Source: Episyrphus balteatus
Taxonomy: Eukaryota; Arthropoda; Insecta; Diptera; Syrphidae
Direction of reading: 5' to 3'
DNA: 64,000 nt
NCBI RefSeq assembly: GCF_945859705.1
Contig: NC_079135.1
Span: 78,748,253-78,812,252 of the forward strand
Each line of letters starts with the position of its first letter. The stretch's first letter is position 1. Shown here piece by piece: positions 24,201 to 37,011 of this stretch. A program made the translations under genes and the position numbers. The notes beneath the pieces are model-generated. The model had not been told where the DNA came from and ran no database searches. It saw only the letters and a program-made list of their open reading frames with translations.

Positions 24201-26406
24201 TACAATGACTGGCAATATTTGTGTTCTTCTTTCATCGATCAGGAAAGAAGAAACTGAAAATTTAATTCCATTGCTGGAAGCGTTAATTTTGCAAAGTGCA
24301 TATCCTTCCTCTAGAAACAACAATGAAAGCATACGAACGATTCGAATCGGCCATATAATATGACTCCAGTTGAAAGCTGCCACGCTGAAACGCACAAGAG
24401 TGTATCATATGATGTGCGCCTTTGTGCGCCGATATGCCTTCACATTTCGAAAACCATCCACATAGCTTCACTCTTTTATATAGCTACATAGAAAAAACCA
24501 AGAGAAAAACGTTCCGACTTCCCATCGGGATTGGTTATATTGAAACTTTCTGTTTACTTGAACTTCAATTATCTGTTATTGGCAAACTGTCATGTTAACT
24601 ATCCTGTCTTAGGGGCATTTTCTGCTTGAATCAGGTCTGTTTCGAATAGGTATAGGTATGTACTTGTACATACATCTGTCTGACTGTTTGTCTGACCGAG
24701 TATTATATACGACGAATAGGTACCTTCTCCACCCGACACAGATCATTGTGAGCTCTTCCGGGAATGCCATCATCATCATCATGCAACACAAGCTCCCCAC
24801 GCTACGCTGACATGTTTATTAGAATGGTCTGTGAAAATGTCGACTTTGATAAAAAACATTTTTTCAAAATTAGTTTGGGGAATTTTCATTCACTTTGGTT
24901 TTCCTTTTTTTCTTCTATTTTCTTTTGTATTTTTTTTTTATAAAATAGTTTTGCTGCTCTATGTAATGTTAAATGAATGTGAATTGATTTCGATGATGAG
25001 AGCAAAACGATTGATAGGGATTTTATGCACAGAAGTTCTGAGCTGAACAACACAACGGAATATACGGGCCACGGGATTTGCATTCATTATTTCGAAAATG
25101 ATTTCCGGGAGGCTTTAGAATTGCATTCACAGAGAAATAAATATTTGTTTTTTTTTTCTATATAGAAACATCGTTATTTAACTTAAGTGTTTGTTGATAG
25201 CTGTCTTTCTAAGGAATTTCAAGCAAATCATGAAAAAGTGTAGCGATAATCCTTGTGTTTTTGTGGGGTTTCACTAAATTCTATAGAATTTATATTCAAA
25301 GCGGGTAGGATAATATTTATAATTCTGGAAATCTGCACTTTTATATAGTTCAAATTTCAATGGAGGGATAAAATTGAGTGTTAGAGCGTTCAAATTCTGT
25401 GAATTTGTGATATATATTTTGTATTGAACAAAGAAAGAGCAAAATGGGTGGTTTAAAAATAGGACTAAACTTTCTTTTTTTGTATAAAATTCACTTCAGA
25501 TAAATATTTAAATATTTCAGTGAAATTGAGAGTGAAGGTTAAGAAAATAGAATAACATTTTTCTTCACTTTTTACCGACTTTCAAAAAGGAGGAGGTATT
25601 CAATTCGTCTGTTTTTTTTTGTGTTTGTTACCTCATAACTTTGGACTAAGTGAAACAATTGTGATAATTCTTTTTGTATTGTAGAGCTAGTGGCTGCAGT
25701 GTGGTCCCATTTCAATTTCGTTCAGTTCTGTCCTTAGGAACTATTAGAAAAACCAGAAAACCCAGTTTTGATCCATGGAAGTCGGTTTTGTTTTTCGATA
25801 AAAATGATTATTCAAAATATTATAATATTTTAGTATATTTTATTACAGTAGAAAAAAAAGATTTTTCTTACAATTCCCTAATCTTAGTTTTAGCCATTTA
25901 ATAAAGGCCATGACAAATGCCTTTATTAAATTTCTATTAGCATCCATTCCGAGGTTAAACCCTTATTTGACTGGAGTATTCAATTAATTTACAATTTGAA
26001 CGATTTTCGGGTCACTGTGGCGTATGCGTATTATTTTTTTCTATATCCAATTTTTCTTTGTTTATATAAATTAGGCATACATTTACATTTTTGTAAAAGC
26101 CCCCCGGTACACTAGATACTAGATGCGCACAGTAGCAGACTTAATAGTCGGCTTGTTAAAATATATTTTACTTTGAAGGCAATTGTGTCGCAAAACAAAC
26201 TTTTATTCGATCGTTCATGTTTTATGATCGCCTGATACTTGATCGTTTTAGTGTGCACACTTTCAAAAATTTTCATACTGATTAATATACCGATTTGATT
26301 TGTTATTGTTAACAAAACTTCGGAGTCCGAAAAGGAGTACATATTGCATCGATGTTCTTGTAAATATAAAATATATCTAATAGCTTATCTAAGTCATGAA
26401 TAATAA
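21241..26406. other. AT-rich intergenic DNA, no gene recognised
   Basis: Homopolymer-rich DNA. A phrase near 25572-25600 (ACCGACTTTCAAAAAGGAGG) matches a dispersed insect repeat motif that I know from other genomes. Frames at 23953-24471 run through T-rich or CCACCACCA tracts and are not credible genes. The segment 24160-24810 is somewhat more complex in sequence and might be unique DNA. Confidence 0.35.
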
Positions 26407-26723
26407 CACTGGTCAACAAGGTTTTTGCCACGAGAACCAAAATGTGCTGAACTCGAATATGAAGTCAGAAAATTTGTATTGGTCTCCGTTTTTGAAATAT
26501 TACCGTTAGAAAATGCCAAAAAAACGTCATTTTGGCTGTTTTCGAGGCAAAGTTTTTATGTGGGGTAATTCAATGTGAATACATTTGTAACTGTGATTAT
26601 AAGAACGTATATTCTTCTTTAAGAACCTGTTTAAATTTTCCCGATATCTCTTTTATTGCTCGAGTTATCTTAAGTTTCAGTTAATAAGCCAAAGAGAAAC
26701 TAAACTTAATCTAAAGTTTAAGT
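26407..26723 (+). mobile_element. Truncated copy (one arm) of the CACTGGTCAACAA foldback
   Basis: It starts TAA then CACTGGTCAACAAGGTTTTT and follows the right-arm version of the 20594-21237 element (GTGCTGAACTCGAAT, AAAACGTCATTTTGGCTG, TTTTTATGTGGGGTAATTC), ending without the opposite arm just where the next copy begins. Confidence 0.7.
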
Positions 26724-28008
26724 CACTGGTCACAGAATTTTTGCCACAAGAACCAAAACATACTAGAGGTTTTTAGGTTGTTAAACTCGAATCTGCAATC
26801 AGATAAATTCTATTAGCCTCCGTTTTTGAAATATAACCGTTATAAGGAAATCTTTTTTTTGCATTTTATAACGGTAATATTTCAAGAACGACTCAAGTAG
26901 CACAAAAGTCTAAAATACACCAAGATATTTGGAGTATTTTTTGCACTTTCATGATATGCATTTTGAATATAAAAAATATACCATTTTCTCGTATATAATA
27001 AACTCCGCTGGTTAAAAAATTAAACCGATTTTGGTATATAAATAGAGCAGTGGTATAAAAAATGAACTGGTTTTTGGTGAAAAATTATTCCTTTGAAATT
27101 GAAAAATACACAATAAATCTATGGATAAAATACACCATTTAAATTATTCTGATTTATAATTTGAACCAAAGTTTATTTTTTAACCTTAAATAGTTTGATG
27201 AATTAAAATGTAGGTACACTATTTCTTATGAAAAAAATGAAAATAAATTATTCTCTATCACAATACAATTAACTAATGATTAAATATGAATTTGAGTGCC
27301 TAATTTAAAAACGAAACAAATTCCATCTACTTATTTTAGACACTACCCCGTCTAAAAATCGAGCGCCTCAAAAATTTCAATGAATTAATGATTTTTTTTT
27401 TCGATTTTAAAAATCAGTTTTTCAAAAATAATAATTTTTTTGTTGTTTTTACATTTTTTTAGAAGCGTTCTCTTATTATAATATAAACGAATCGAAAAAA
27501 AGTAAGAATGCGGGATATTAGGCCGATATAGTACTATTATAGTAAAATAATTAATCGCTGTTTTCATTATTTAAATGGCGGCCATGGAAAAATATGACGT
27601 CTCCCACTTATGCAGTCTGGTGAATTTTATGTCCACAGGGTGTACTTCCTACACCAAAGAGAGTGTACAAAATATACCGTTTCGGTTCATTTGAGAATCG
27701 AATAATTTTATGCACCAATAATGGTGTATTATAAAAACAATTGAATATCTGCGTATTTTTTGCACGGAATCTTAAAAGAAATGTTGAAATTTTGCCCAGA
27801 AAAGATGATGGTATAATTTTTATACCATCTTTTTTGATAAATACACCATTTTATTCAAATTTCTCAATTTTACACCAAAATTAATGAATTTACACCAATT
27901 TATACACCAGTGTGCTACTTGAGGAAGGCTAATAGAATTTTTCTGATTGCAGATTCGAATTCAACAACCTAAAAAACTCTAGAAAAGTATGTTTCAAAGG
28001 CACAAGAA
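26724..28008. mobile_element. Second foldback copy, split by a TIR element
   Basis: The left arm starts CACTGGTCACAGAATTTTTG and continues through ACTCGAATCTGCAATCAG. The right arm (27924-28008) contains the complement CTGATTGCAGATTCGAATTC, then TAGAAAAGTATGTTT and GCACAAG. The outer right end is decayed. The two halves are separated by the 26892-27923 element. Confidence 0.65.
26892..27923. mobile_element. 1.03-kb element with 13-bp perfect TIRs
   Basis: CTCAAGTAGCACA at 26892-26904 is exactly complementary to TGTGCTACTTGAG at 27911-27923. The surrounding foldback arm is continuous on both sides when the element is removed, which fixes the insertion. The duplication is at most about 2 bp (GA). 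The interior is AT-rich with repeated ACACCA/TACACCATTT words and no transposase frame. The superfamily is undetermined. Confidence 0.7.
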
Positions 28009-29109
28009 GTACATACTGTCAACGAGAATCTGAACAGGTTTCCTCAGAAAAATTTCTCAAATTAAATTCTCTGTCAAAAAGAGTAGAACGAAAATTTTGT
28101 ATTCCCTTCTTTAGCTACTGTCAGAAAAAATTCACTGAGACCTAAAAAAAAACAAATTTGGAAAACGAACCAACCCAACACTTACATATATTGTCAATGA
28201 CGGAAAAAACAAAAAGCTGAGAAAGAATCAAATTTCAGGAAGGGTCATTTCTATGAAAGTTGAAGGTATCAAGAGCTTTGCGTTCAAAAGTAAGTAGGTA
28301 ATATATTTTTTTTTTTTTCTAAATATTGGAGATATTTTATTTTACATCATGTCTATAAACTACCACAGTAAAAGCTATTTGCTGAAACAAAACTTAAGGA
28401 TTTATGTTCTACATAAAACTAGCTCACTGGAATATTCAAGATTATCAGAAATTCCATTCGAATAGGAAATTTTCTACGAAACCTAAAAAAGCAATCATAA
28501 AATCTGCAATGAAACAGATTTTGTGATTGTGTTTTGGGGATTTGTAACAAATTTCCGATACAAATGGAAATGATGGCCGATTGCGAGTTTAAAACATGTA
28601 TTGATCCGCTTCTCTAGGAAATAGTTGCTCTGAATTTATGTCTGTGATATCAAATCAAAGAAAATAATATTCTTATTCGATCATAAACCTAAAAGTGTAA
28701 TTTTGTTATCCAGCCCATTAATACACGGTACTAAAATTTGATTATAGGTAAATATTGAAATTTTAGTCTCCTAATCTAAATTTTCTAAGAAATTGGCCAA
28801 CTATTTACTAATAGGTCTTTTCCTTTTCGTTCTTATAGATAAAAAAGTCTTAATTTAAATTAATGTATCTAAACATTTACCTGCTCAGAAAAAACAACGA
28901 ACTTGAGAAAGGACGTAGAAATAAATCAACAAAAAAAAATCCATCTACCAACCCAACACCTTTTATAAATATTAATACAAAAAAAGAACAAAGTTCAAAA
29001 AGTTCTCACAAGCAAATATACCTACTTTTGAAACGCCACACACAAATGAAATTTAATGAAACACTCAAGTAACACAATCCATCAAGAGCCACTTAGCATG
29101 CCCTCGAGT
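28009..29109. other. AT-rich intergenic DNA
   Basis: No supported feature. The frame at 28863-29072 is Lys/Asn-rich low complexity. Confidence 0.4.
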
Positions 29110-29600
29110 AAAATTACTCCAATTATTGTGTGCCGGCCGCGCGCCGCACTATCGAACTTGTTCGAGGGCGCGCATAACTATTAACGTTAATTAATTCATT
29201 GCAGGAACAAGAGCTCTATTCCACCAGCCATTCGATTACAGAATTCGAGATACATGCTAGCGCTACAACAGTCTACAGTAACTATGTATATAATTGCTAC
29301 TTGTGCTCACTTTGCAGTTCTACTGCTTGTTGCCATTTGCCAGCTTTTGCTTACCCTAAAGAGCTCGCGAGTGGCAGACGGCCCACCGCAGACGCAAGAA
29401 TCAATGACGACGATGACGATGACGACGACGACGTCAAGTGGCTAATTGGCGGCGCTGTGTCTACAGTGTCCGGTTACCAACCATTTATATTCCACAGTTT
29501 CGAACAGTTAATGGCAAGTAGCAGCCGTTTTTATTATATCGACATGATTTTAAGGGAATCCAAGTCCATCGTCCATGGCGGATTGTGAGACTTGAGTATT
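29110..29600 (+). other. GC-richer non-repeat island with small ORFs
   Basis: The island includes CCGGCCGCGCGCCGC near 29136, unusual for this AT-rich region, and no repeat is visible. Two overlapping + frames exist. One opens at ATG 29254 (63 codons) with a hydrophobic N-terminus (YIIATCAHFAVLLLVAICQL) that would suit a signal or membrane segment, ending in a Thr/Met-rich tail. The other (29199-29588) contains nine consecutive Asp. The GACGATGACGATGACGAC tract explains both tails. An AG acceptor-like site (TTCATTGCAG) is at 29195-29204. It could be an exon or a regulatory element; I cannot name a protein. Confidence 0.3.
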
Positions 29601-30640
29601 GGTTAAAATGGCTTCCTCTTCCTTATTACTTACAGACTACAAAACTGTTATGGTCGAAATCAACTGGTGGGAACAGAATATTATCAGCCACAGAATTGTC
29701 GAAATTCTATTGCTGTATATGTAGTTTATCTTTTGTTTGATTTGGTCTACTGGTTTTGGTAGTCCCTAAATTGCGAGAGATAACATTTTTAAGGGAAACC
29801 TTTTTATTAAACTCACCACAGCAAGTTTATAACAAAAAGAGCTTAAGAGAGCTTTGGAGGAATACCTAAAATATAGAATATTAATAACAACTTTGAGTAT
29901 GAAATTTATCTCTCCAAAAATATTTATCTAAATTCAATGTTGATAAGAGTAAAGATTACCAAAAGCTAAATAATGCCATAGATTGGAAAAAAATTAATTA
30001 AAATATGTTGCTCGCAAAGGTATTTGCAACACGTAAGTTTGAAATTTCAATCGGTTCATGTAAGATAAATACAAAACTTGAAAACATTTAAAATACCTAC
30101 TTATAACCAGCAAGCTGTACCGGTTGTAAAAATCGGTTTCAAAACAGTACGTTGCGTTAAAAATTCTTGTATCGAAGCTCGAGTTCGGTTTACATATCCA
30201 GGGTTTCCAGCATTTAAAAGGTTAGGTTTTCGGTAAGTGTAGCAAATATACCCCAACGGTTATTGAATCTCCTCACCAGTATAAGGTTGCTAAAAGTTAG
30301 CCCCATCTAAAGTCGCCTGCATTGAAAATTTAAAACTGATGCTAGGAACAACCTCCACCAAACAACATTAATCAAAAGTAATTAATTTACTTTGCAGCAG
30401 TTAGTGGTACCACTATACATACGACTCTGGTAGAATCGAATCACCAAAAAAGGGTGTTCTTTAGAGCAGTTTTTAAAGAACAGTGAAAAGCAGTAAAAAG
30501 AGTAGTTGGTCTTTTATATAGCTGCTTTTTAATTATTCTTTAAATAGCAATAAAAGCAACTGTTCTCTGCTCAGTTGCAAAGGAGAGAGATTGAAAGCAG
30601 TTATCGCAATGGCCAGCCTCAGCTCAAATCTCCAAAATTT
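29601..30640. other. Intergenic DNA, no gene recognised
   Basis: No supported coding region, repeat or RNA gene seen. Confidence 0.35.
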
Positions 30641-31085
30641 GCGTCAGTGATTTTCATGAGGAATCCCCTGATTTTTCTGGGATCCACATGATTTTACAGG
30701 GGAAACAAAATCATTGGTTTTACTGGAGTCATCCTTGGCTTTACATAGTGGCAAAGCCTGTGGTTTTACCGAAGCAACTTGTGAAAACCCTCGATTTTAC
30801 TGGGCGACCTATGATTTTTTATTTGGGAAGTAGTGTCGTAATGTGAGGATATGTGATTTAACTGAAACAAGCCGTGATTTGGGGTCATCCTTGATTGTAT
30901 CGGAGAAACTCGTGATTTTACCTTTCCTTACCAAATTGTGATTTTTTCCAAGTTTTTGGTGACTTAAGGAACAAACCTATGTTTTAACTGATGCGACTCC
31001 TGATTTATCTTTACCCATAATTTGATAATTTGATTAGGGAACTTATATAAACTTCGGTGGTTCGTGATTTTATGTAGGCGACTCT
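30641..31085 (+). repeat. Degenerate minisatellite, TGATTTTACTGGG-like units
   Basis: The phrase (C/G)TGATTTTACTGGG, or close variants, recurs roughly every 30-40 bases about a dozen times (CCTGATTTTTCTGGG, ATGATTTTACAGGGG, CGATTTTACTGGGCGACC, CGTGATTTTACC). Units are strongly diverged, so this is an old array. Confidence 0.55.
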
Positions 31086-31086
31086 T

Positions 31087-31440
31087 CAACAGGGTTGTAA
31101 AAATATCATTAAAAAAAAAATGCATTAAAATAAAAAAAAAGTAATTATTGCAAATAAAAACAAAACTGCATTACAAAAAAAAAAATATTTTAACTGAAAA
31201 AATATGCATTAAACAAATTTTTTATTGCAATTGAAAAATATTTGCTTGAGGAAAATATTTGTGTTGCAACTAAAAATATTTTGCAAAAAAAAGATGAACT
31301 GCAACTGAATAATATTTGCATTGAAAATACAAATTTTATATCAAATAAAAACATTTAGCATTAAAGAAAATGTTATTGCACATACAAAATTTTTTGCATT
31401 AAAAAAAAAATTAATGCAAAATTAATACATAGTCTTTGAA
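31087..31440. repeat. Degenerate A-rich repeat with TGCATTAAA/TGCAA words
   Basis: Alternating A-runs, AATATTT and TGCATTA or TTGCAATT words repeat irregularly across the block. It directly follows the minisatellite. Confidence 0.45.
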
Positions 31441-31716
31441 TTTCTTACAATTTTGACTATATGACCATAATTTAGCTGTTTCAACTTTAATATTCAACCG
31501 AATGTAAGGCCGAATAATCAAAATTGTAAGAAATTAAAAGAAACCATTAGAAAAAAATTAATGCACACCTTTTGCATTGTAGAGGCGGATTTCATTCATT
31601 TCACTCATACAGGTTTTTAAAAACTCCGCTGTAACGAAAAAGATTCACTCACAATTTATAATTCTTAATCTTTTTCAAAGTTTTCAATGTTAGCCCAGGG
31701 TCGATAATTTTTGAAA

Positions 31717-32460
31717 CCAAAAAAAAAATCAAAGTAGGATGAAACCCATCGAAAAAGGAGGTGAATATGATAAAAATGAAAGGAAAAATAAATTATGGGC
31801 GAGCCAAGTTGGGGAAGCGGGTGGGTTGCGTTTTTAATGGTAAAAAATGGTAAATCTCGATTTCCGACAAAACAACAAGTGCTATGGAAAAAAGTTGTAT
31901 GGCAAAGTTGTAGGTAATAAATAGATCGAAAATTCACGTGTCAAAATATCAGCTTTTTTCAAAAAATCGGTGGGTATTTTGTTCGTTAAAATCTCTATAC
32001 TTTCTGATGGTGTAAGCAAAAATTTACATTAGTATAGCATACTACTTGGAAAATGCAAAAAATTAAAAAAGCTTTAATTCGAAAATTTTTTTTATCATTA
32101 TTTACAATTTTGGTCTAGGTACTTATTGAAATTTACCTTTTAATTATTCAAAATTTGTAAAATTTATCATTGTAACATATAATCTTACGGTTTTTGAGTA
32201 ATTAAAGTGTAAATTTCAGTAAATAGGCCAAAATTGTAAATAATTATAAAAACATTTTTCGAATTAAAACGTTGCCATACAACTTTTTTCCATAGCACTT
32301 GTATTTTTGTCGAAAATCGATATCTACCATTTTTTACCATTAAAAACGCAACCCACCCACTTCCCGAACTCAGTTCGCCCGTAATTTATTTTTCCTTTAA
32401 TTTTTTTCATATTCACCTCCTTTTTCATTGTGTTTCATCCTACTATGATTTTTTCTTACT
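31717..32460. mobile_element. Large foldback, arms about 190-200 bp
   Basis: The left arm (about 31717-31912) and right arm (about 32271-32460) are inverted copies sharing AAAAAGGAGGTGAATATGA, AAAGGAAAAATAAATTA, GGGTGGGTTGCGTTTTTAAT and AAAAAAGTTGTATGGCAA. The loop has a second inverted pair (TTTACAATTTTGG / CCAAAATTGTAAAT near 32095 and 32230). Terminal repeats and target duplication are not resolved. Frames inside it (31665-31937 minus) are not genes. Confidence 0.7.
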
Positions 32461-34762
32461 TTTTAATGTTTTTGAAGGCTTCGGCACTGGTCTATGTGGT
32501 AATGTCACGTTTTGAAAATACTATCGATTCAATTAATCAAGGTGTTGATGTGGTAGTTATTATGTTTGTTAGGTACTCCTTCTGGTCATGAATCTACATA
32601 TGTTCAGTTATTCTTATTAAATATTAATTTTCATTATGTTTTTATGATTGATAAATCCTTATGAAAGCTTAATCGACTTTTCCAAATGCATTTTACCTTC
32701 CTTTTCGAAAATTCTCAAGCAACAATATTGATATTTAAGGTAAAAGAACAAATCAATTAACACCCAATTTCTCAGTCTCAATGTATAGGTATTGCCGACA
32801 TAACAAAACTATATAACCAGCCAATTGAAACGAATATCCAAAAAGCTAAACACTTTCAACTTCAACTCAATCGAACCGAGCTGAGGTACCCCAAACAACG
32901 ATTACACTATAACTTCTCCTTTAACCATCCTACTCTACTCCACAATAAACAGTATACACACGCCTCCTGAGGGCCCTTGTCGACAATATAATGAACACGT
33001 AAGGAAAATATTTGTTTGTGCTTCCATTTTGGTAGCCAAATTGCCACATTCTATAAATTTCTCATACACCAAGAGTATGAAAGTCGAGACCAAACTTACC
33101 AAACCGACAACTGACTGCCATTCGGCCCGAGGACCATTTGCAATAAACGCACTACTTATTCATTGTATTCGAGTCGTTTCGTTTCGGTGGAGTGAGTTAT
33201 GTGCTTTTAAAAGAATGTACCTATCTGCACATCTCTTCTACCTGGGAGTCAATTACATGGTGGGATACTACTGTTAAGTAGCACTTTCTTTGCATCCCTG
33301 CGGCAGTGTTTCAAAGAAGTGGTGATGGTGCTATCAAGCGAAACCAAAAGCCCACTTTTCACAATCCGTCGTGTTCTGGGCATATTTCAGTATGTAGTTA
33401 CTTCTACTTTTATATGTATTCCACGAGTATAATACCTATACGTATATGTTGAATGTTGATGGTGCCGAAAGCCTCTCACACAAGATAATTCAGCCATCCT
33501 GCAATCACAATGGAATGAGGAATTTCTCCAAATGATTTTTGGTCCAGACCAGAGTATAGAGTCGAATGCATCTCCGCTTTGTCGGTCATTCCGTTGTAGT
33601 CGGCGTAGCCTAACCAGGCTATATGAACATGAATTCCTACTCCAATAGTGCAATCCCAATGTAAGGCATTTGGAGTGGGGTATAATTTTTTTTTGCAGAA
33701 GACAACTGTATTGCTTTATTGTGAGAGATAGAGAGAGGGAAAAAATAAAACAATGTAATTTTTTCTGATACACGTATATGAACTTTCTGGGGGCCTCTTT
33801 TTTGTGACGATCCACCAGGGTTCAAGTATGATTTATTATAGCCAAACTGCCATGCTCTGGGAGAATAATTATACTTTGGCTTGTTTTATCTTTATATAAA
33901 TGAGGTGGAAATACCTGTAGAGTATTTTTTGGTCACCGATGGTATACTGGAGACTCTTTGCTATGATGTGACCTACGGGGACTATCGTTTAACTTGGTAA
34001 CATGAAATTAAGCTAAAAGCTAAAGTAGATTATTCAAATTGGCTTATTTTTCTTGTTGATTCAAAAGAAAAGTGAAAATCGAAATATCACTATTGCCATA
34101 TAGCTACACCGAAAAAAAACCTTTTTTTAAATATCAAATTAACATTTTTTAAATATCAGCCAAAAATGCTCTATAAAATGTGTTTTATGATATTAAAAAT
34201 GTTAAAACAACATTTTTATTATCAGGATGATATTTAAATGTCACATTTTGGAAATTTTTTTTGATATTTTATTATCATTTTTTCATATCAATTTCTCATT
34301 CCAAATTATTGAAAAATATTAAATAAAAAATTCTTAATGTGTACCAATTTAAAGGCGCTTTGTGTTTTTTTCGAAGTAAAATGTATGATTTACTGAGAAA
34401 ATTTGATCGGCACTAAGATTTTACTTCACTTAGTTTGGGAGAAAATAACAAAACAATTATATCACCTATGTATAATAGAAAAAATAATATCACCATTATT
34501 TTGTAAAGAATATTCCCTTTCAGTAATGTTTTGAAAAAAGAAAGAAAATTCTTAAAATAATAAAAATAATAAAAATGAAAAGGAAAGAAACGTAGAATCT
34601 AGTCAACATTGACATTTTAATAATTGTCAAAGTGAAATTTTCACTATCCCACCTGAAATTAAAAAATGTCAAAATGATATGATAAAATATCAAAATTGAT
34701 ATTTTAATTGTTGGACGACTTTTGTCACTGAAAAATGTTAAATTGATAGCTGTTATTATCAA
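32461..34762. other. Intergenic DNA, partly unique
   Basis: 32800-33830 is less AT-rich and shows no repeat, but its open frames (33029-33277, 33387-33825 minus) have no recognisable similarity. 34110-34760 is AT-rich with many ATATCAAATT/ACATTTTT words. It may contain regulatory DNA; nothing specific is supported. Confidence 0.35.
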
Positions 34763-34880
34763 TTTTTTACTTGCGATATAGGTACTATAGGGCAAGTTTA
34801 GGATTCGTAAAAAAAATCGAACTCGAGATAACAATTTTACATGACATTACGACGATGGAGGAAGTGGGTCCGGCAATTCT

Positions 34881-34914
<34 letters not shown>

Positions 34915-35756
34915 CTCTATCTGGAGCTGCAGCCTAAACGAGTGAAGTGATTTTCTTCAAACTTGGTAGTTAGCAGTTTTTGGTGATTCCCTAGAGGGGA
35001 AATTGAAATTTTTTTTTATGACCAAAACTAACGGTACCTGCCATATAACGGAAATAGAAAAGTTAATTTTTTTCAAAAACGGCTCTAACGATTTTGATTA
35101 AAATTTTTGTGTGTACATAAGGGCCAACTTTTTAAATAAAACAAATATTTTTTGTACCGTTATTAACGGTACCTGTCATAGAACGGTTTTTTTCGTTTCT
35201 GAATATCTCGTACAAAATTAACCCGATTTAAATGAAAATTTTTATACAAAAGTGTGTAAGTAAAGATAATATTAAAATTTTAGAAAATTTTCAAAAAACG
35301 CATTTTTGGTTTTTTAAAAAATATTTCAAAATTTTTTTTTGAAAAATCAATTTTTTGAAAACTGATCAATGAAAAATTTTGAAATTTAGTTTTTATGTGT
35401 AAATTAATTATTTCTTCAAAATGGCATACCAACTTTTTTTTTGAAAAATGTTAAAAAAATTTTATATATAAAAAATTATTTTTTTAAAAAACAGCTCCTA
35501 CAATTTTCAAAATTTTTTTTCTTAAAATACCTTTTTATACGAGAAATAAAATGGCATATTTGTTTTTTTTTTTTTAAGATATTTTAAAACGGAGTTTTAT
35601 TAATTATAAAAACAGATTTAATTTTTTTATACTATGTACTTATGAAATTTCTTCAAAATATCGAATTTTAAATTTCTTGAATAAAAAGCTTTAACATTAT
35701 AGTTACTTTAAGCATAAGAGCAAGTACGTGCGACCCCAGTCGTGCAATTTATTTTT
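34763..35756 (+). mobile_element. GTCY-microsatellite element, copy B
   Basis: It starts TTTTTTACTTGCGATATAGG, has (GTCT)n at about 34880-34917, CAGCCTAAACGAGTGAAGTG, repeated AACGGTACCTG, and ends CGTGCGACCCCAGTCGTGCA. It is clearly more diverged from copies A and C than those are from each other, so probably older. Confidence 0.7.
34880..34917. repeat. GTCT microsatellite in copy B
   Basis: About nine tandem GTCT units with one C substitution. Confidence 0.9.
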
Positions 35757-35918
35757 TCGGTGTATGTATTTTTATATGCAATAACGGTGGAAAGATATTA
35801 TGATGTCAAGCTGTTTCTTCAAATATGAATAACTATCGTTTTTTGATTTTTGTTTGTTTTATAGTTGGCACTAGAGGTCTCTATTACTCCATTTATTGCC
35901 ATGAAACATCAGTGTTAA

Positions 35919-36225
35919 CATGTCGCCAAGTAGCCATGTCACCTTTTCACCGTGTCATCTTGTCGGCATGTAGTCTTGTCGCCTTGTAGCTTTGTCGCCT
36001 TGTTGCTATGTCGCCTTGTCGCCATGTCGCCTTGTCGCCTTGTCACCATGTCGCCTTGATGCCATGTCTCCAGTTCGCTATGTCGCCTTGTCGCCATGTC
36101 GCCACGTCGCCAAGTCGCCATGTGGCCTTGTGGCCATGTCGCCTTTTTGCCATGTGGAATTGTCACCTTGTGGCCATGTCGGCTTGCGCCTTATCGCCTT
36201 GTCGGTCTTGGCGCCTTGTCGGCCC
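35919..36225. repeat. 8-bp minisatellite, CGCC(T/A)TGT
   Basis: About 35 tandem units of CGCCTTGT or CGCCATGT with scattered substitutions. Because 8 is not a multiple of 3, all frames of both strands are open and encode 8-residue periodic peptides (for example MSPCRHVA). These are by-products, not genes. Confidence 0.9.
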
Positions 36226-36685
36226 TGAGATGGCATAAAATTGGGGTTTTTGACATCATCATTATTTATGAAAAGATACTTCTTTTTTTTTCTTAACGTT
36301 CTAAGAGTGTGTAGAGTGTAGGATAAAATGTTAACCTTGAACTTCTTTAGACTCCTACAACCTACATACATACCTATATTATGTCAAGAAAAGTCTAATT
36401 CTCTTTTCGGACGCACAACCTCTGATACACTTATCATAACTCAATTGGTTTGTAAAAGAAAACGTATACGGAAAATTAATTCAATTCCAATTTGTATATT
36501 ATCCATCCATCAATTTTTTGATTTATTTCAATATCACTTAAAAATATAACTAGCTCATTTGGTATTTGTCAATTTCAGTATTGTCCTTTATCCAAAACGT
36601 CTTAACATTATATATAAACCTCTACTCTCAAAGTCTTATTAATATTGCGGTTAATGAAGTGAAAAGCAAAATGTCAAGCACAAGT

Positions 36686-37011
36686 AGTAGGCCGATCATT
36701 TTTCAGGGCATTTAGATGGAATATGTTCAAATATTTTTCCAAGTTAACGTCTTTTTACCAGGAGCGCTATTATTCAAATGATGCCTGAAAGCACTTTACT
36801 GTAGGCCAACAAAAATCTTAAAATCTTCGACATCATTTGTTATTTCATTTGCCTTATAAATATGACAGTATTACAAAGTAGGCCCTGAAAATAAATCAAT
36901 GTTTCTCTGAATATTTCTTATCAATTTATTTTTCATTTTCATAAGGGACTCAAATAGTATAGAATTAATATCATGGGGATAAAAGTAGCCCTGAAAAGCT
37001 CGGCCTATACT
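36686..37011. mobile_element. Short TIR element remnant
   Basis: The left end AGTAGGCCGATCATTTTTCA plus GGGC and the right end GCCCTGAAAAGCTCGGCCTA plus TACT are imperfect inverted repeats. A third GCCCTGAAAA motif lies inside at about 36881. The target duplication is unclear and no coding capacity is seen. Confidence 0.5.

Noticed and set aside
35939..36371. Several 60-97-codon frames near 36 kb
   Set aside because: All derive from the 8-bp minisatellite.
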